A DNA stretch of 64,000 nt from Saccharopolyspora indica. Lineage in GTDB: Bacteria > Actinomycetota > Actinomycetes > Mycobacteriales > Pseudonocardiaceae. Shown here piece after piece: positions 8,797 to 16,774 of the stretch. The notes beneath the pieces are model-generated. The model did no database searches, was not told where the DNA came from, and saw nothing but the letters and a program-made list of their open reading frames with translations. Location of the stretch: the NCBI RefSeq assembly GCF_027853965.1, contig NZ_JAQGLB010000003.1, positions 558,001 to 622,000 on the forward strand. Reading direction: 5' to 3'. The translations under genes and the position numbers were made by a program. Each line of letters starts with the position of its first letter. Positions within the stretch are counted from its first letter, which is position 1.

Positions 8797-10160
8797 AAGA
8801 CCACCGCCGCTTCCGTTTCTGGGGCGGGGCCTCCGCCGCCACCGCCGCCCTTGGGACCGCCGCCGCCCCCGCGGGGGCCGCCGCCTTGGTTCGGGTCGTT
8901 GCCTCCGCCGCCACCGCCGTGGTCGGGTGGCTCGGGCGGTTCGGTGTCGTCATCCCCGCCGCCGTCATCGGGCCCGGAGTCGGGATCGCCATTGCCGTGA
9001 CCGCCGTCGCCACCGCCACCGCCACCGGTGTCGGTGTCGGGGTCGGAGCCGAACTGGGCTCGCCACGCGTCAAATCGCCCGCGCCAGCTCGGTTTGCCTT
9101 TATTGGCGAACCAGTTCGCCCAGTAGTCGTCGTCCCCATCCCCGCCCCCATCGGAGCCGGAGCCGGATCCACCGGAGGCCTGGTCGAAGCGGGCGGTGTT
9201 GGCGTCCTCCTGCGCGTCCCCACCGCCATCACCGCCGCCGAAGGTGGACCGGGCAGCCTGGAACGCCGGGCTCCCACCGCCGTAGGAGTCGACTCCGACC
9301 GAGGACAGCGCGTCGCGGAAGGCCGCGCCGGCATCGGAATTGGGATCGACGAAGGCCAGCAACCGGAACAGCACGAACGGCACGAACAGCGCGATGATCA
9401 GGACGCCGATCCCGGCCAGCAGGCCGGACAGCCCCTGAGATCCGCCGGCGATGGCGACCCCGAGCACCAGCGTCATCCCCAGCACCGGCTTCATAAAGAC
9501 CAGCGCCACGATCCAGCGAACCGCGGTCCAGTACCAGCCTTTGGTGACGTTGGCCAGCAGCCCGGCCGCCGTGACGGGGATGGTGCCCACCAGAACGTAG
9601 ATCGCGGCCTCGCGGAACAGCATCTCCAGCACGTAGCCGATCGAGGCCGGAATCACCCCGACGATCGCGCACAGCCCGAGCACGACCGCCTTGATGCCGT
9701 CCACCGCGCCGTCGCCGAAGCTGGTGTGCTCCAGCGCGTCGGTGAAGTTCGACGACTGCAGGCCGTAGGTGAGGATGCCGTTGGTCAGCCCATCGCTGGC
9801 CGCCAGCAACGCGGCGACCACCCCGACGGTCACCGCCAGCGCGATGCCGTACTGCACCGGGCCGCCGACCAGCCGCATGAATCCGCGGCCGCCGCGCAGG
9901 TTGGTCACGGTCAGCTGCCAGAAGAACAGCCCGAGCGCCAGCGTGCCGGAGATCCACAGCATCATCGGCCACAGCACGCCGACCGGCCCGTCGCGGGTGT
10001 CCACTGTGAACACAGAGAACTCGTCGACGAGCTTGAACACCTCCCGCAGGATCCACAGGGCGGCATCCCAGATCGCCTGCATCGCCGAGTCGAACGCGCC
10101 GACCACCAGCTCCTTGAGCTTGTCGCCGATCGAACCGCCGATATCGTCGAAAGGCCACAT
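8793..10160 (-). CDS. VirB6/TrbL-like polytopic channel protein with Gly-rich tail
   Basis: 455 residues. An amphipathic N-terminus (MWPFDDIGGSIGDKLKEL) is followed by about seven membrane segments between residues 60 and 275. A low-complexity tail (about 300-455) follows, full of Gly, Asp and Pro and ending in several poly-Gly runs. VirB6/TrbL proteins form the inner-membrane channel of type IV systems; the topology and gene order fit. The tail is encoded by GC-rich near-repeats (8810-9200), which explains the long spurious frames on the other strand. It may be extracytoplasmic, but that cannot be decided here. Confidence 0.78.
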   Translation of the reverse strand: MWPFDDIGGSIGDKLKELVVGAFDSAMQAIWDAALWILREVFKLVDEFSVFTVDTRDGPVGVLWPMMLWISGTLALGLFFWQLTVTNLRGGRGFMRLVGGPVQYGIALAVTVGVVAALLAASDGLTNGILTYGLQSSNFTDALEHTSFGDGAVDGIKAVVLGLCAIVGVIPASIGYVLEMLFREAAIYVLVGTIPVTAAGLLANVTKGWYWTAVRWIVALVFMKPVLGMTLVLGVAIAGGSQGLSGLLAGIGVLIIALFVPFVLFRLLAFVDPNSDAGAAFRDALSSVGVDSYGGGSPAFQAARSTFGGGDGGGDAQEDANTARFDQASGGSGSGSDGGGDGDDDYWANWFANKGKPSWRGRFDAWRAQFGSDPDTDTGGGGGGDGGHGNGDPDSGPDDGGGDDDTEPPEPPDHGGGGGGNDPNQGGGPRGGGGGPKGGGGGGGPAPETEAAVVL

Positions 10161-10161
10161 G

Positions 10162-10977
10162 TCAGCTCCTCAGCACCCGGTAGCCGGCATTGACCGCGTC
10201 CGCGCTGCCCGGCCAGGCGCTGGGAGCCGCGGCCGCCATCGGGCCCGGCGAAATCCGCCACTGCTCACCGACCCGGCGCAGCGCCTGGCAGTCACCGACC
10301 CCGGCGGTGATGGTCTGGCCGCGGTAGTCCACGCTCAGCTGCCCGAGCACGCAGGCCACGACGTAGTAGCCGCGATCGGTGGTGCCCTTGACCTGGCCGT
10401 GCGTGACCTCGTAGGTCACCGTCAGATCCGGGACGGTGCCGGTCGGGTCGAGCCCGGCGCTGCTGCGCATGGACCGCAGCAGCGAATACAGCCCGGTGCT
10501 CTCCGCCGGTGGGGCGCCGGCCAGCGCCAGCGAGCGGTAACCGCGGGCGTAGGTGGCGGGATCTCCGCCGCGCATCGCGGCCTCGTTGAGCGCCTTGAGC
10601 TGGGCCAGCGCGCCTTCGGTGGTGGCCGGGAATCCGCCCGGGATCCACCGGCCCGTGATGTGCTGAGGTTCGGGGAGCATGATCGGCTCCCCGGCCTGCT
10701 CGGTGGTCAGCGACTGCGGTTGGGCCGCCTGGGGCGGCAGGGCCGTCATGGGGCGTGTGGCCAGCTCGTGTTCGGCGGCCAGGTCCCACCCGTAGGAGGG
10801 GGCAGGCCGTGGCCGCGGCACCGGAGCGGGCTCAGGGGCAGAAGGCCGGGTGAGGAAGTGCGAGGCCACCAACGCGGTGGTCAACGCCAGAATCACGACG
10901 GTCGTCAGCACGATCACCGACAGGCGCATCCGGGCCCGGCGGCGGTGCTGGTGCTGGTCGGTCACGGGCGCGGCCAT
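10162..10977 (-). CDS. VirB8/TcpC-like bitopic conjugation protein
   Basis: 271 residues: a short basic cytoplasmic stretch, one membrane segment (about 19-41), a Pro-rich linker (45-62) and an extracytoplasmic domain. The domain ends in the alternating strand pattern typical of the NTF2-like fold of VirB8/TcpC (for example TVTYEVTHGQVKG and YYVVACVLGQLSVDYRG). VirB8 proteins are the assembly hub between membrane and wall. The assignment rests on topology, size and position just before VirB6; the sequence match itself is weak. The stop is one base before the VirB6 start. Confidence 0.62.
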   Translation of the reverse strand: MAAPVTDQHQHRRRARMRLSVIVLTTVVILALTTALVASHFLTRPSAPEPAPVPRPRPAPSYGWDLAAEHELATRPMTALPPQAAQPQSLTTEQAGEPIMLPEPQHITGRWIPGGFPATTEGALAQLKALNEAAMRGGDPATYARGYRSLALAGAPPAESTGLYSLLRSMRSSAGLDPTGTVPDLTVTYEVTHGQVKGTTDRGYYVVACVLGQLSVDYRGQTITAGVGDCQALRRVGEQWRISPGPMAAAAPSAWPGSADAVNAGYRVLRS

Positions 10978-10980
10978 GGC

Positions 10981-11286
10981 TCAGGCCACCCCGGCGAAGT
11001 GCGAGACCAGCTGGTGGGCCAGGCCGTAGAACAGTCCGCCGAAGATGGCGCACAGCATCATGATCACGCCGATCTTCCCGGCCCGGTGGTGATCGACCCA
11101 TCGTCCGCCTACCCACACCGTCAGGCCGACGAAGAACCCGATCATCAGCGCGATGGCGGCGCCCCACTTGACGTTGCCGAGGACGCTGGTGATCTTGTCC
11201 GAGCCGGGCGGCGCGATCGGGGCGGGATTGGGGATCTCTCCCTGCGCCAGAAGCATCAGGGCGGTGTCCGCGAAGTGCTGCATCAT
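10981..11286 (-). CDS. small two-helix membrane protein of the conjugation operon
   Basis: 101 residues beginning with tandem ATG codons and preceded by AAGGGA. The first ATG shares its last bases with the stop of the ParA-like gene. Two membrane segments (about 42-60 and 73-95) are joined by a short basic loop (GGRWVDHHRAGK). Size and topology match VirB2-type pilins or VirB3-like subunits. I favour a pilin-like role because SCO6880 probably already contains the VirB3-like part, but no pilin cleavage site is evident. Confidence 0.6.
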   Translation of the reverse strand: MMQHFADTALMLLAQGEIPNPAPIAPPGSDKITSVLGNVKWGAAIALMIGFFVGLTVWVGGRWVDHHRAGKIGVIMMLCAIFGGLFYGLAHQLVSHFAGVA

Positions 11287-12593
11287 CGTCCGGTTCCCTT
11301 CACGCGTCGGGACAAGCTGGGAAGTCGCCTGGTCGCGGCCGCGGGCAGCAGTTCCCAGCGGCGCAGCAAGGGGGTGATCGCCTCGCGCAGGCGGGGCGGG
11401 GTGGCCTCGGCGGTGACGCCGAAGGCGGCGATGGCCGGGTCGAACGGCAGGAACAGCGCGTCCTCCAGCAGCGCGCTCACGCGACGCCCGGCGCCGCCGG
11501 AGACACCGGCGGGCCAGCGCTTGGCGCCGACGACCACCAGCTGGGCGGGGGCGGTCAGCCCGCCGTGGCCGGCCCAGGCCTCCAGCCGGGCCAGGGCCTG
11601 TTCGGCGTGCAGCAGGCTCGGGCGGCTGGCCCGGCACACCAGCACCGGGCGCGGGGCCGGTGTCCCCTCGCGCAGCCACGCTCCGGCGCCGGCCAGCGGG
11701 TGCGCGCCGAGCCGCCAGGCGTCGTGGCTGAGATCGACCACGGTGGCCTGCACCGTGGTGGCCGAGGGTTTGAAGAACCGCGGCGGCGGGACCATGCCCG
11801 GCGCGAGCACCGGAAGATCGGACTCCACCCGCGCCAGCACCGCCTGCGCGCGCCAGGAGAACCGCACCCGCACCGCGGGATGCGGCCCGGCCAGCGCGGG
11901 CCCGTCCGAGCGGGCAGCCGCCGCCAGCCCGGAGCGCACCGGGTCGGCCGTGTCGACCATGAGCACCCGCAGGCCACCGGCGATCTGCATCGCATCAGCC
12001 AGCACCGCGCTCACCAGCGACGCCCCATCCCCCGGCGAGGCGGCCAGCACCGGGATCACCACGCCGAACCCGGACCAGTCCACCCCCGCCTCGACTTCGG
12101 CAGCCAGACCTTGCCGCTGCACCGCCGCCGCGGCGTTGCCCGTCGCCCCGGCGGTACGCAGCCCGGCCTGCGCGGCGGTGAGCCGACCGGCTTCCACCGC
12201 GGCGACCACGTCCGACCAGGGCAGCTCGCCCCACTGCCGTCGGGCGGCAGTGGCCAGCTCGTGGTCGTCGTGCTCGATCCCCTCCGGCTCGACCGGAGCC
12301 GGGCTGGGCTGCCAGGCCATCGCCGGCTGCGCGGGACGCTGCTGTTCAGGAGCGGAGGAGGCGCGCGGCCACTGGCTGGCGGCGACCGTGGCCGCGCGCC
12401 CCTGCTCCGGGAGCGGCGACGGGGGCGCGCCCGTCGCCGGTGGACTCGAGGGCACCGTGCTCGTCGCGGTCGGCACGGCGGATGCTGAAGGGCCGGGCAC
12501 CACTGGCAGTAGCCCGGTGACGGTGGCATCAGCAACCCAGGCTGGGGCGTGAAACTCGTTGTGTCCCAAAGTGTTCTGATCTGGTTCGGTCAT
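11283..12593 (-). CDS. ParA/MinD-like protein with degenerate P-loop
   Basis: 436 residues from the ATG preceded by AAAGGGAG; the frame is open further upstream without a ribosome site. The first 150 residues are Pro/Ser/Ala-rich and probably disordered. The rest has the MinD/ParA fold pattern: AASPGDGAS where the P-loop should be (no Lys-Thr), then a VLMVDTADPVRSG strand, VVDLSHDAW and VLVCRAS. Missing the P-loop lysines, it may bind nucleotide weakly or not at all. It is the first gene of the transfer operon. By analogy it could position the apparatus or the element, but this is inference. Confidence 0.62.
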   Translation of the reverse strand: MTEPDQNTLGHNEFHAPAWVADATVTGLLPVVPGPSASAVPTATSTVPSSPPATGAPPSPLPEQGRAATVAASQWPRASSAPEQQRPAQPAMAWQPSPAPVEPEGIEHDDHELATAARRQWGELPWSDVVAAVEAGRLTAAQAGLRTAGATGNAAAAVQRQGLAAEVEAGVDWSGFGVVIPVLAASPGDGASLVSAVLADAMQIAGGLRVLMVDTADPVRSGLAAAARSDGPALAGPHPAVRVRFSWRAQAVLARVESDLPVLAPGMVPPPRFFKPSATTVQATVVDLSHDAWRLGAHPLAGAGAWLREGTPAPRPVLVCRASRPSLLHAEQALARLEAWAGHGGLTAPAQLVVVGAKRWPAGVSGGAGRRVSALLEDALFLPFDPAIAAFGVTAEATPPRLREAITPLLRRWELLPAAATRRLPSLSRRVKGTGR

Positions 12594-12952
12594 GATGTCG
12601 GCTCCCTTTCCGGCTTGTTGGCGGGCCGGACGAAGGCGCGTTGGTCCACGGCCGTGGGCGTGCACCGGCCCACGGCGCGAGGCATTGCGCGAATGGCAGA
12701 GCAGCCGCGACGAAGGCGTGCGGCACCGCGGCCAGTGCCCGAAGGGACGCTGAACAGCAGGAATCACGACGCATTCACCCCATGGGCGGGGTGTGCCGGC
12801 GGGCCGCGGCGGAGCGGAAGAGGGAGCTCCGCGAAAATCGGAGCGGCTGCCCGTATAGGACTTGTGGCTCGTGTGGGTCGTGGCCGCGAGGCTGCGGTCG
12901 ACGGGCGCGAGCTAGGCGCAGCGGGTGCGCGGCTGGTTCATTGGCACCTCCC

Positions 12953-12979
12953 GCGTGGGAGCTGGATCAGCTCCCACGC
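12953..12979. repeat. perfect 12-bp inverted repeat with 3-base loop
   Basis: Left arm GCGTGGGAGCTG, loop GAT, right arm CAGCTCCCACGC. No run of T follows on either strand, so it is not a standard intrinsic terminator. It lies in the long leader of the leftward conjugation operon, about 360 bases before the first start codon. It could attenuate that transcript, bind a regulator or serve in DNA processing. Confidence 0.7.
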
Positions 12980-13153
12980 TGAATATCCGCCGAGGTAACG
13001 GGGAGTCGGCATCACCGACTCGAGGTGATCGGAAAGCCAGCATCAACAAGCTGGGGATCCGGTCGCGACGGGGATTCCCGACGCCGTCCGCTTGCGCAAG
13101 GCAGGTCAACTCCCCCGAGCGACCGATGCCTCATCGCTCCCTGTCCGGTATTC

Positions 13154-13199
13154 TTGACAAGGCACTCACGAACGTAAGACACTTCAGGACAAGTGTCAA
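13154..13199. promoter_or_regulatory. overlapping divergent promoters with a 7-bp operator dyad
   Basis: On the plus strand a perfect -35 TTGACA lies at 13154-13159. On the minus strand TTGACA (13199-13194), 17 bases, then TACGTT (13176-13171) make a good leftward promoter. The dyad GACACTT-N6-AAGTGTC (13178-13197) lies within both. The rightward product is an XRE repressor, so self-control and control of the leftward transfer operon from one site is the simplest reading. Confidence 0.55.
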
Positions 13200-13267
13200 C
13201 TTTTCCGGACTGCTAGGGCAGCCTGTTGGGCATAAACGACACACCGTCGAGTGAGAAGGTGGGGACA

Positions 13268-13666
13268 GTGACCGAGGAAGCACGGGGCGAGGACTTCGCC
13301 GCCAAGCTTCGGCGACTGTTTGCCAGTGTTAAACGCGAGGACGGCGGCGAGTTCAGCAAGCCGGAGGTCGCCCAGGCAGTCGGCGTTTCGCGCGGCTACC
13401 TCTACGATCTGCTCAACGGCAAGAACAAGCCCAGCCACGAGCTGGCCGTTGCCCTCGCCGACTTCTTCAGGGTCGAGATCGAGTACTTCTCAGATACCGA
13501 CAAGGGCCGTGAGCTCAACCGCCAGTACGAGCTGCTGGCGCAGCTCGGAGAGCAGAACGTGCGGAAGCTGGCAGCCCGCGCCAGCCAGCTCTCTCCGGAA
13601 AAGCTGCGCACGGTGCTGGAGTTCATCGACTTCCAGGCCAGCAAGGACGATCCCTCGTCCGAGTGA
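13268..13666 (+). CDS. XRE-family helix-turn-helix regulator
   Basis: 132 residues from GTG, with GAGAAGGTGGGG just before it. An N-terminal HTH (about residues 10-75) has the XRE pattern FSKPEVAQAVGVSRGYLYDLLNGKNKPSHELAVALADFF. A C-terminal helical part (80-132) probably serves for dimerisation or protease recognition. Just downstream lies an ImmA/IrrE metalloprotease; in known ICEs such pairs work as repressor and anti-repressor protease. The dyad at 13178-13197 upstream is the likely operator. Helix 3 (SRGYLYDLLNG) looks intact. Confidence 0.85.
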   Translation: MTEEARGEDFAAKLRRLFASVKREDGGEFSKPEVAQAVGVSRGYLYDLLNGKNKPSHELAVALADFFRVEIEYFSDTDKGRELNRQYELLAQLGEQNVRKLAARASQLSPEKLRTVLEFIDFQASKDDPSSE

Positions 13667-13777
13667 GCCGCGTGGACTCGGCTCCACAGGAAGTCTCCTC
13701 GCTCGGCGATTCGGGATGCAGAATCGAACGCTGAACAGTCAATGTGGATGAACACCACTTGAGTGGAGGAGCTGCAC

Positions 13778-14596
13778 GTGGCGACGCACGGAACGATCGC
13801 AACCGACGGGGCCCAGCTGTACTACGAAGTGCATGGAGACGGCCCGCCGATGCTGATCATCCAGGGCGGGCTCAGCGAAGCCGGCGCCACCCAGCAGCTA
13901 GCCGACAAGCTCTCCGACCGATACCAAGTCATCAGCTACGACCGACGCGGACTGTCCCGCAGCACAGCCGTCGACAACTCGGCACCGGTCACGATCGCCA
14001 CCCACGCCGACGACGCGGCCGCCATACTGGGCGCGGTAACTTCCCAACCCGCCTTCGTGGTGGGCCCCAGCATCGGCGCCGTGATCGGCCTGGACCTCGC
14101 TGTCCGGTATCCCGGACGTGTAGCGCGGCTGATCGCCCATGAGCCGCCGATGCCATCGCTGGTCCAAGATCCCGATCAGGAGGCAGGCCTCGACGAGGTC
14201 GCCGCACTCGCCTACGACGACGTCGGCGCCGCGATCCGGCGCTTCGCGGCACTGGGCGGTCATCGATCCGAATCCCAAGAGCCTGAAGCAAGCCCGGCGC
14301 CACCTGTCGGCGACATCCGGGCGAACCTGCAGTGGTTCTTCGACCACGACTTCAGCGCTGTGCGAGCCGCCACCTTCGATGTCGACCGCTTGCTGGCGTT
14401 GCCCCAGCCCCCGCAGATCATTCCTACCGGCGGCGAAGAATCGCGTGGACACTGGGAGTACCGCTGTGCCGAACAACTGGCACGTGAATTGGGCAGCGCG
14501 CTCGTTGAGATGCCTGGCGGCCACAACGGCTTTGTCAGCCATCCCCGTGCTGCAGCAGCCCTGCTTGACCGTCTTCTGACCGAGCTTGCCCCATGA
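13778..14596 (+). CDS. alpha/beta hydrolase
   Basis: 272 residues from a GTG placed 8 bases after GGAGG; an upstream in-frame GTG at 13763 would overlap that ribosome site. Alpha/beta-hydrolase core: oxyanion region IIQGG (27-31), nucleophile elbow VVGPSIGAV with S98, and a candidate catalytic His in MPGGHNGF near residue 245. Small soluble hydrolases of this type act on esters, lactones or similar bonds; the substrate cannot be told. It sits between the XRE regulator and the ImmA protease and overlaps the latter by 4 bases, unusual cargo for a repressor/protease pair. Confidence 0.82.
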   Translation: MATHGTIATDGAQLYYEVHGDGPPMLIIQGGLSEAGATQQLADKLSDRYQVISYDRRGLSRSTAVDNSAPVTIATHADDAAAILGAVTSQPAFVVGPSIGAVIGLDLAVRYPGRVARLIAHEPPMPSLVQDPDQEAGLDEVAALAYDDVGAAIRRFAALGGHRSESQEPEASPAPPVGDIRANLQWFFDHDFSAVRAATFDVDRLLALPQPPQIIPTGGEESRGHWEYRCAEQLARELGSALVEMPGGHNGFVSHPRAAAALLDRLLTELAP

Positions 14597-15135
14597 AGCG
14601 CGAGACCAGAGCTTGGCGCAATGACGAGCAGCTGCGCCGCGGAGTACGGCAGCTGCTGCGCGAACTCGAACTCGACGCACCACTCGATGTTCGCCTGCTG
14701 TGCAGGCGCCTGGCTGAGCACCGGGGGCGACCGATCAAACTCCACCCCTACCCACTGCCCGCCCCCGGGATTTTCGGGCTATGGATCGGCACCGAAGACG
14801 CCGACTACATCCTGTACCAGCGTGACACTACGGTCGCGCACCAGGAACACATCATCCTGCACGAAATCGGCCACATCATCAGCGGCCACAGCAGCGACGA
14901 GAACGACGATGACATCTGGACACAGCTCTTTCCCGACATCCCGCCGGAGATGGTGCGTCGAGCGCTTCGACGGGACGGCTACGAGCCCGCCTTCGAACGC
15001 GAAGCCGAGATGGTGGCCACGGTCATCAAGGAGTGGGCGACCCTGCTGGACCGCTTGAAGATCTCCCCAGATCGCAAGACCGATGCCGCCCGTCGGGTGC
15101 GAGGCGCGTTCGACGACCATCAGGGGTGGCTGTGA
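14593..15135 (+). CDS. ImmA/IrrE-family metallo-endopeptidase
   Basis: 180 residues. Zinc-binding HEIGH at 90-94 and a second acidic motif FEREAEMVATVI (about 134-145) give the usual HExxH...E arrangement. A helical N-terminus precedes and a short basic tail follows. ImmA/IrrE enzymes cut or inactivate their cognate XRE repressors and so induce mobile elements or stress responses. The start overlaps the hydrolase stop (ATGA), and the stop overlaps the start of the next gene (TGATG). The XRE gene two positions upstream is the obvious target candidate. Confidence 0.88.
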   Translation: MKRETRAWRNDEQLRRGVRQLLRELELDAPLDVRLLCRRLAEHRGRPIKLHPYPLPAPGIFGLWIGTEDADYILYQRDTTVAHQEHIILHEIGHIISGHSSDENDDDIWTQLFPDIPPEMVRRALRRDGYEPAFEREAEMVATVIKEWATLLDRLKISPDRKTDAARRVRGAFDDHQGWL

Positions 15136-16295
15136 TGCTGATTCCCAACATCCTTATGTGGTCCGCGGCCACGATCGCGGCAGCATGGAAGCTCTCGCAA
15201 CTCGCACGCGCACCACACGACCGAGGTCTCCGGGTTGTCACGATCTGCACGTTCCTCGTGTTCGTCGCGCTCTCAGCCCAGCTTGCCGTCACCATCCCAG
15301 GCGTAGCCGACGAAGCACCCGCCCAGTCACCGAAGCTCATCCAGAACGTCATCCTCACCTTCTTCTTCGCACTGCTGATCGTGCTTCTGCAATCCAGCGC
15401 CACCCCCACAACCGTGGGAACGCGCGGCTGGTTCGAGATCGTGATCGCCGTGCTGACCGGTGGCGCCCTGGTGGTCACTTTCGCCGTGAGCACCCCCGGA
15501 GATCGTGGCGCCGCCTACGAACAGGCCGGTGAAAACCCAGAAGTGCTGGCGTTCTACCTCATTGGCAACGCCTACATGAGCTACGCGACCGCTCGCGGGG
15601 CCTACCTCGCATGGACTTGTTCCAACCACACTCGATCACGGGCTCGCCTCGGCCTGCGCGTCGCCGCGGCCGGGCTGGCCGTGAACTGCCTCGGCACGCA
15701 TCTTCCACGAGTTCTGTCGACGTCCGGGCGCCTCGTCTTCGAGAAGGACCCGATCCCCGGCACCGCCACCTGGACAACACCGATCTTGACGATCGGTATC
15801 GTCGCGTTCTTCCTCGGAATCGGCTATCCCGGTGCACGCACCGGGATAGTAAAAGCTCGCCTGTGGTTTGAGATGCGCCGCCACTACCGTCAACTGCGCC
15901 CGCTCTGGGAAGCGCTGTACAGCCAGTTCCCCAGCATCGCGCTGTTCCCTCCGACCAGATCGCGGCGGGAGGCGTTCCTGGTGCGCAACGTGCGGCTGCG
16001 CTACTACCGTCGTGTCATCGAGATTCGGGATGGGCTCGTCTGCCTGAGCCCCTACATCGCCGAACCAGTCGACTCCACCAAGTCCATAGATCAACAAGCA
16101 GAGCTGATCCGCGCCGGCCTGGCCCGGAGCGCCGAGGGAAACCAGGTTTCCGTTACCTCCGTCATCGCCGCACCGGGCGCCGCAGGCATGGAAGCCGACT
16201 CCCAACAGCTCCTCGCACTCTCCCGCGCCTTCAGTAGAACCGCCAGCACGGATGCACCTCCTGCTCCCGCCGACCTCGCCAGCTCCGCGGACTAG
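15135..16295 (+). CDS. MAB_1171c-like polytopic membrane protein
   Basis: 386 residues. The ATG overlaps the ImmA stop (TGATG). About seven membrane segments lie between residues 2 and 240, in the order helix, short basic loop, helix and so on. A cytoplasmic C-terminal half (245-386) is rich in Arg and contains the RLWFEMRRHYRQLRPLWEALY segment. This plan matches the MAB_1171c family of putative actinobacterial transporters, which often stands beside XRE/ImmA genes; its function is unknown. It could sense a membrane signal and pass it to the protease. GC content is a little below that of neighbouring chromosomal genes. Confidence 0.62.
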   Translation: MLIPNILMWSAATIAAAWKLSQLARAPHDRGLRVVTICTFLVFVALSAQLAVTIPGVADEAPAQSPKLIQNVILTFFFALLIVLLQSSATPTTVGTRGWFEIVIAVLTGGALVVTFAVSTPGDRGAAYEQAGENPEVLAFYLIGNAYMSYATARGAYLAWTCSNHTRSRARLGLRVAAAGLAVNCLGTHLPRVLSTSGRLVFEKDPIPGTATWTTPILTIGIVAFFLGIGYPGARTGIVKARLWFEMRRHYRQLRPLWEALYSQFPSIALFPPTRSRREAFLVRNVRLRYYRRVIEIRDGLVCLSPYIAEPVDSTKSIDQQAELIRAGLARSAEGNQVSVTSVIAAPGAAGMEADSQQLLALSRAFSRTASTDAPPAPADLASSAD

Positions 16296-16774
16296 CGCGA
16301 ACTCCACATCAGCTCTGGAGCAGACGATGCCGATCTGCACTCCCCGGGAATCACGCAGGTCACCGCCTCAATCGATCGTCAAGTATAGGCGACAATCACT
16401 CATACGGGTCAGCTTTGCTTGACGACGACCTCCCGCCTCTCTACGCTGGTGCAACAGGGTTGACTTCCCAAACCTTCCACTGAGCAGGCCCGATTAGGCA
16501 CAGGCTCGGAACTAGATCCAGCCGCCAACGAGAGACAAGTGCGCCCGCACCTCACGCGCGAAGCGGATCATGACTCCAAGTTGGCAGCGAATGTCCATTT
16601 AGGATCTTCAACGTCCTATGTGGGTGGACTTTCGGGGGATGCCTACCATGAAGATCAAACCAGCGAACCGCAAACGCCGCGTAGATCACGAAACTACTTT
16701 GCGTCGCCCAAAAGGGGATGCTAGGGCGATCACGGCTCATACGTCCGCCGGGTTGCATGGTAGGCGGTGAACCG
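16296..16774 (+). other. 479-base gap before the first recombinase, lower GC
   Basis: No supported gene; a 61-codon frame at 16539-16724 has no ribosome site and poor codon bias. A promoter-like pair sits at 16419-16447. The stretch and the recombinase after it use more A/T than the rest of the window, suggesting a different origin within the element. Confidence 0.55.
16419..16447 (+). promoter_or_regulatory. sigma-A-like promoter
   Basis: TTGACG (16419-16424), 17-base spacer, TACGCT (16442-16447). It is the best rightward promoter match in the gap and points to the recombinase at 16775, which would give a leader of about 320 bases. Confidence 0.45.

Larger units (their letters stand above)
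12594..13267. other. 674-base regulatory gap between the two divergent ICE operons
   Basis: No convincing gene: the short frames here lack codon bias and ribosome sites. It contains a 12-base-pair perfect hairpin (12953-12979), a second 7-base-pair dyad at 13003-13021 (GAGTCGG, loop CATCA, CCGACTC) and a promoter/operator block at 13154-13199. From that block the leftward transcript would carry an untranslated leader of about 550 bases before the ParA-like gene. A transfer origin could also lie here, but I see no relaxase gene to link it to. Confidence 0.6.

Noticed and set aside
8810-9200. Repetitive GGC/CCG-rich stretch resembling a repeat array
   Set aside because: It encodes the Gly/Asp-rich tail of the VirB6-like protein; units are irregular and there are no spacers, so it is neither CRISPR nor a true tandem repeat.
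9769-12552. 927-codon plus-strand frame across the VirB6, VirB8 and ParA-like genes
   Set aside because: It spans several minus-strand genes joined by start/stop overlaps and contains no recognisable domain.
12912-13109. 65-codon minus-strand frame in the ICE regulatory gap
   Set aside because: No ribosome site, poor codon bias, and it runs through the hairpin region.
16539-16724. 61-codon plus-strand frame before the first recombinase
   Set aside because: No ribosome site and no resemblance to an excisionase.
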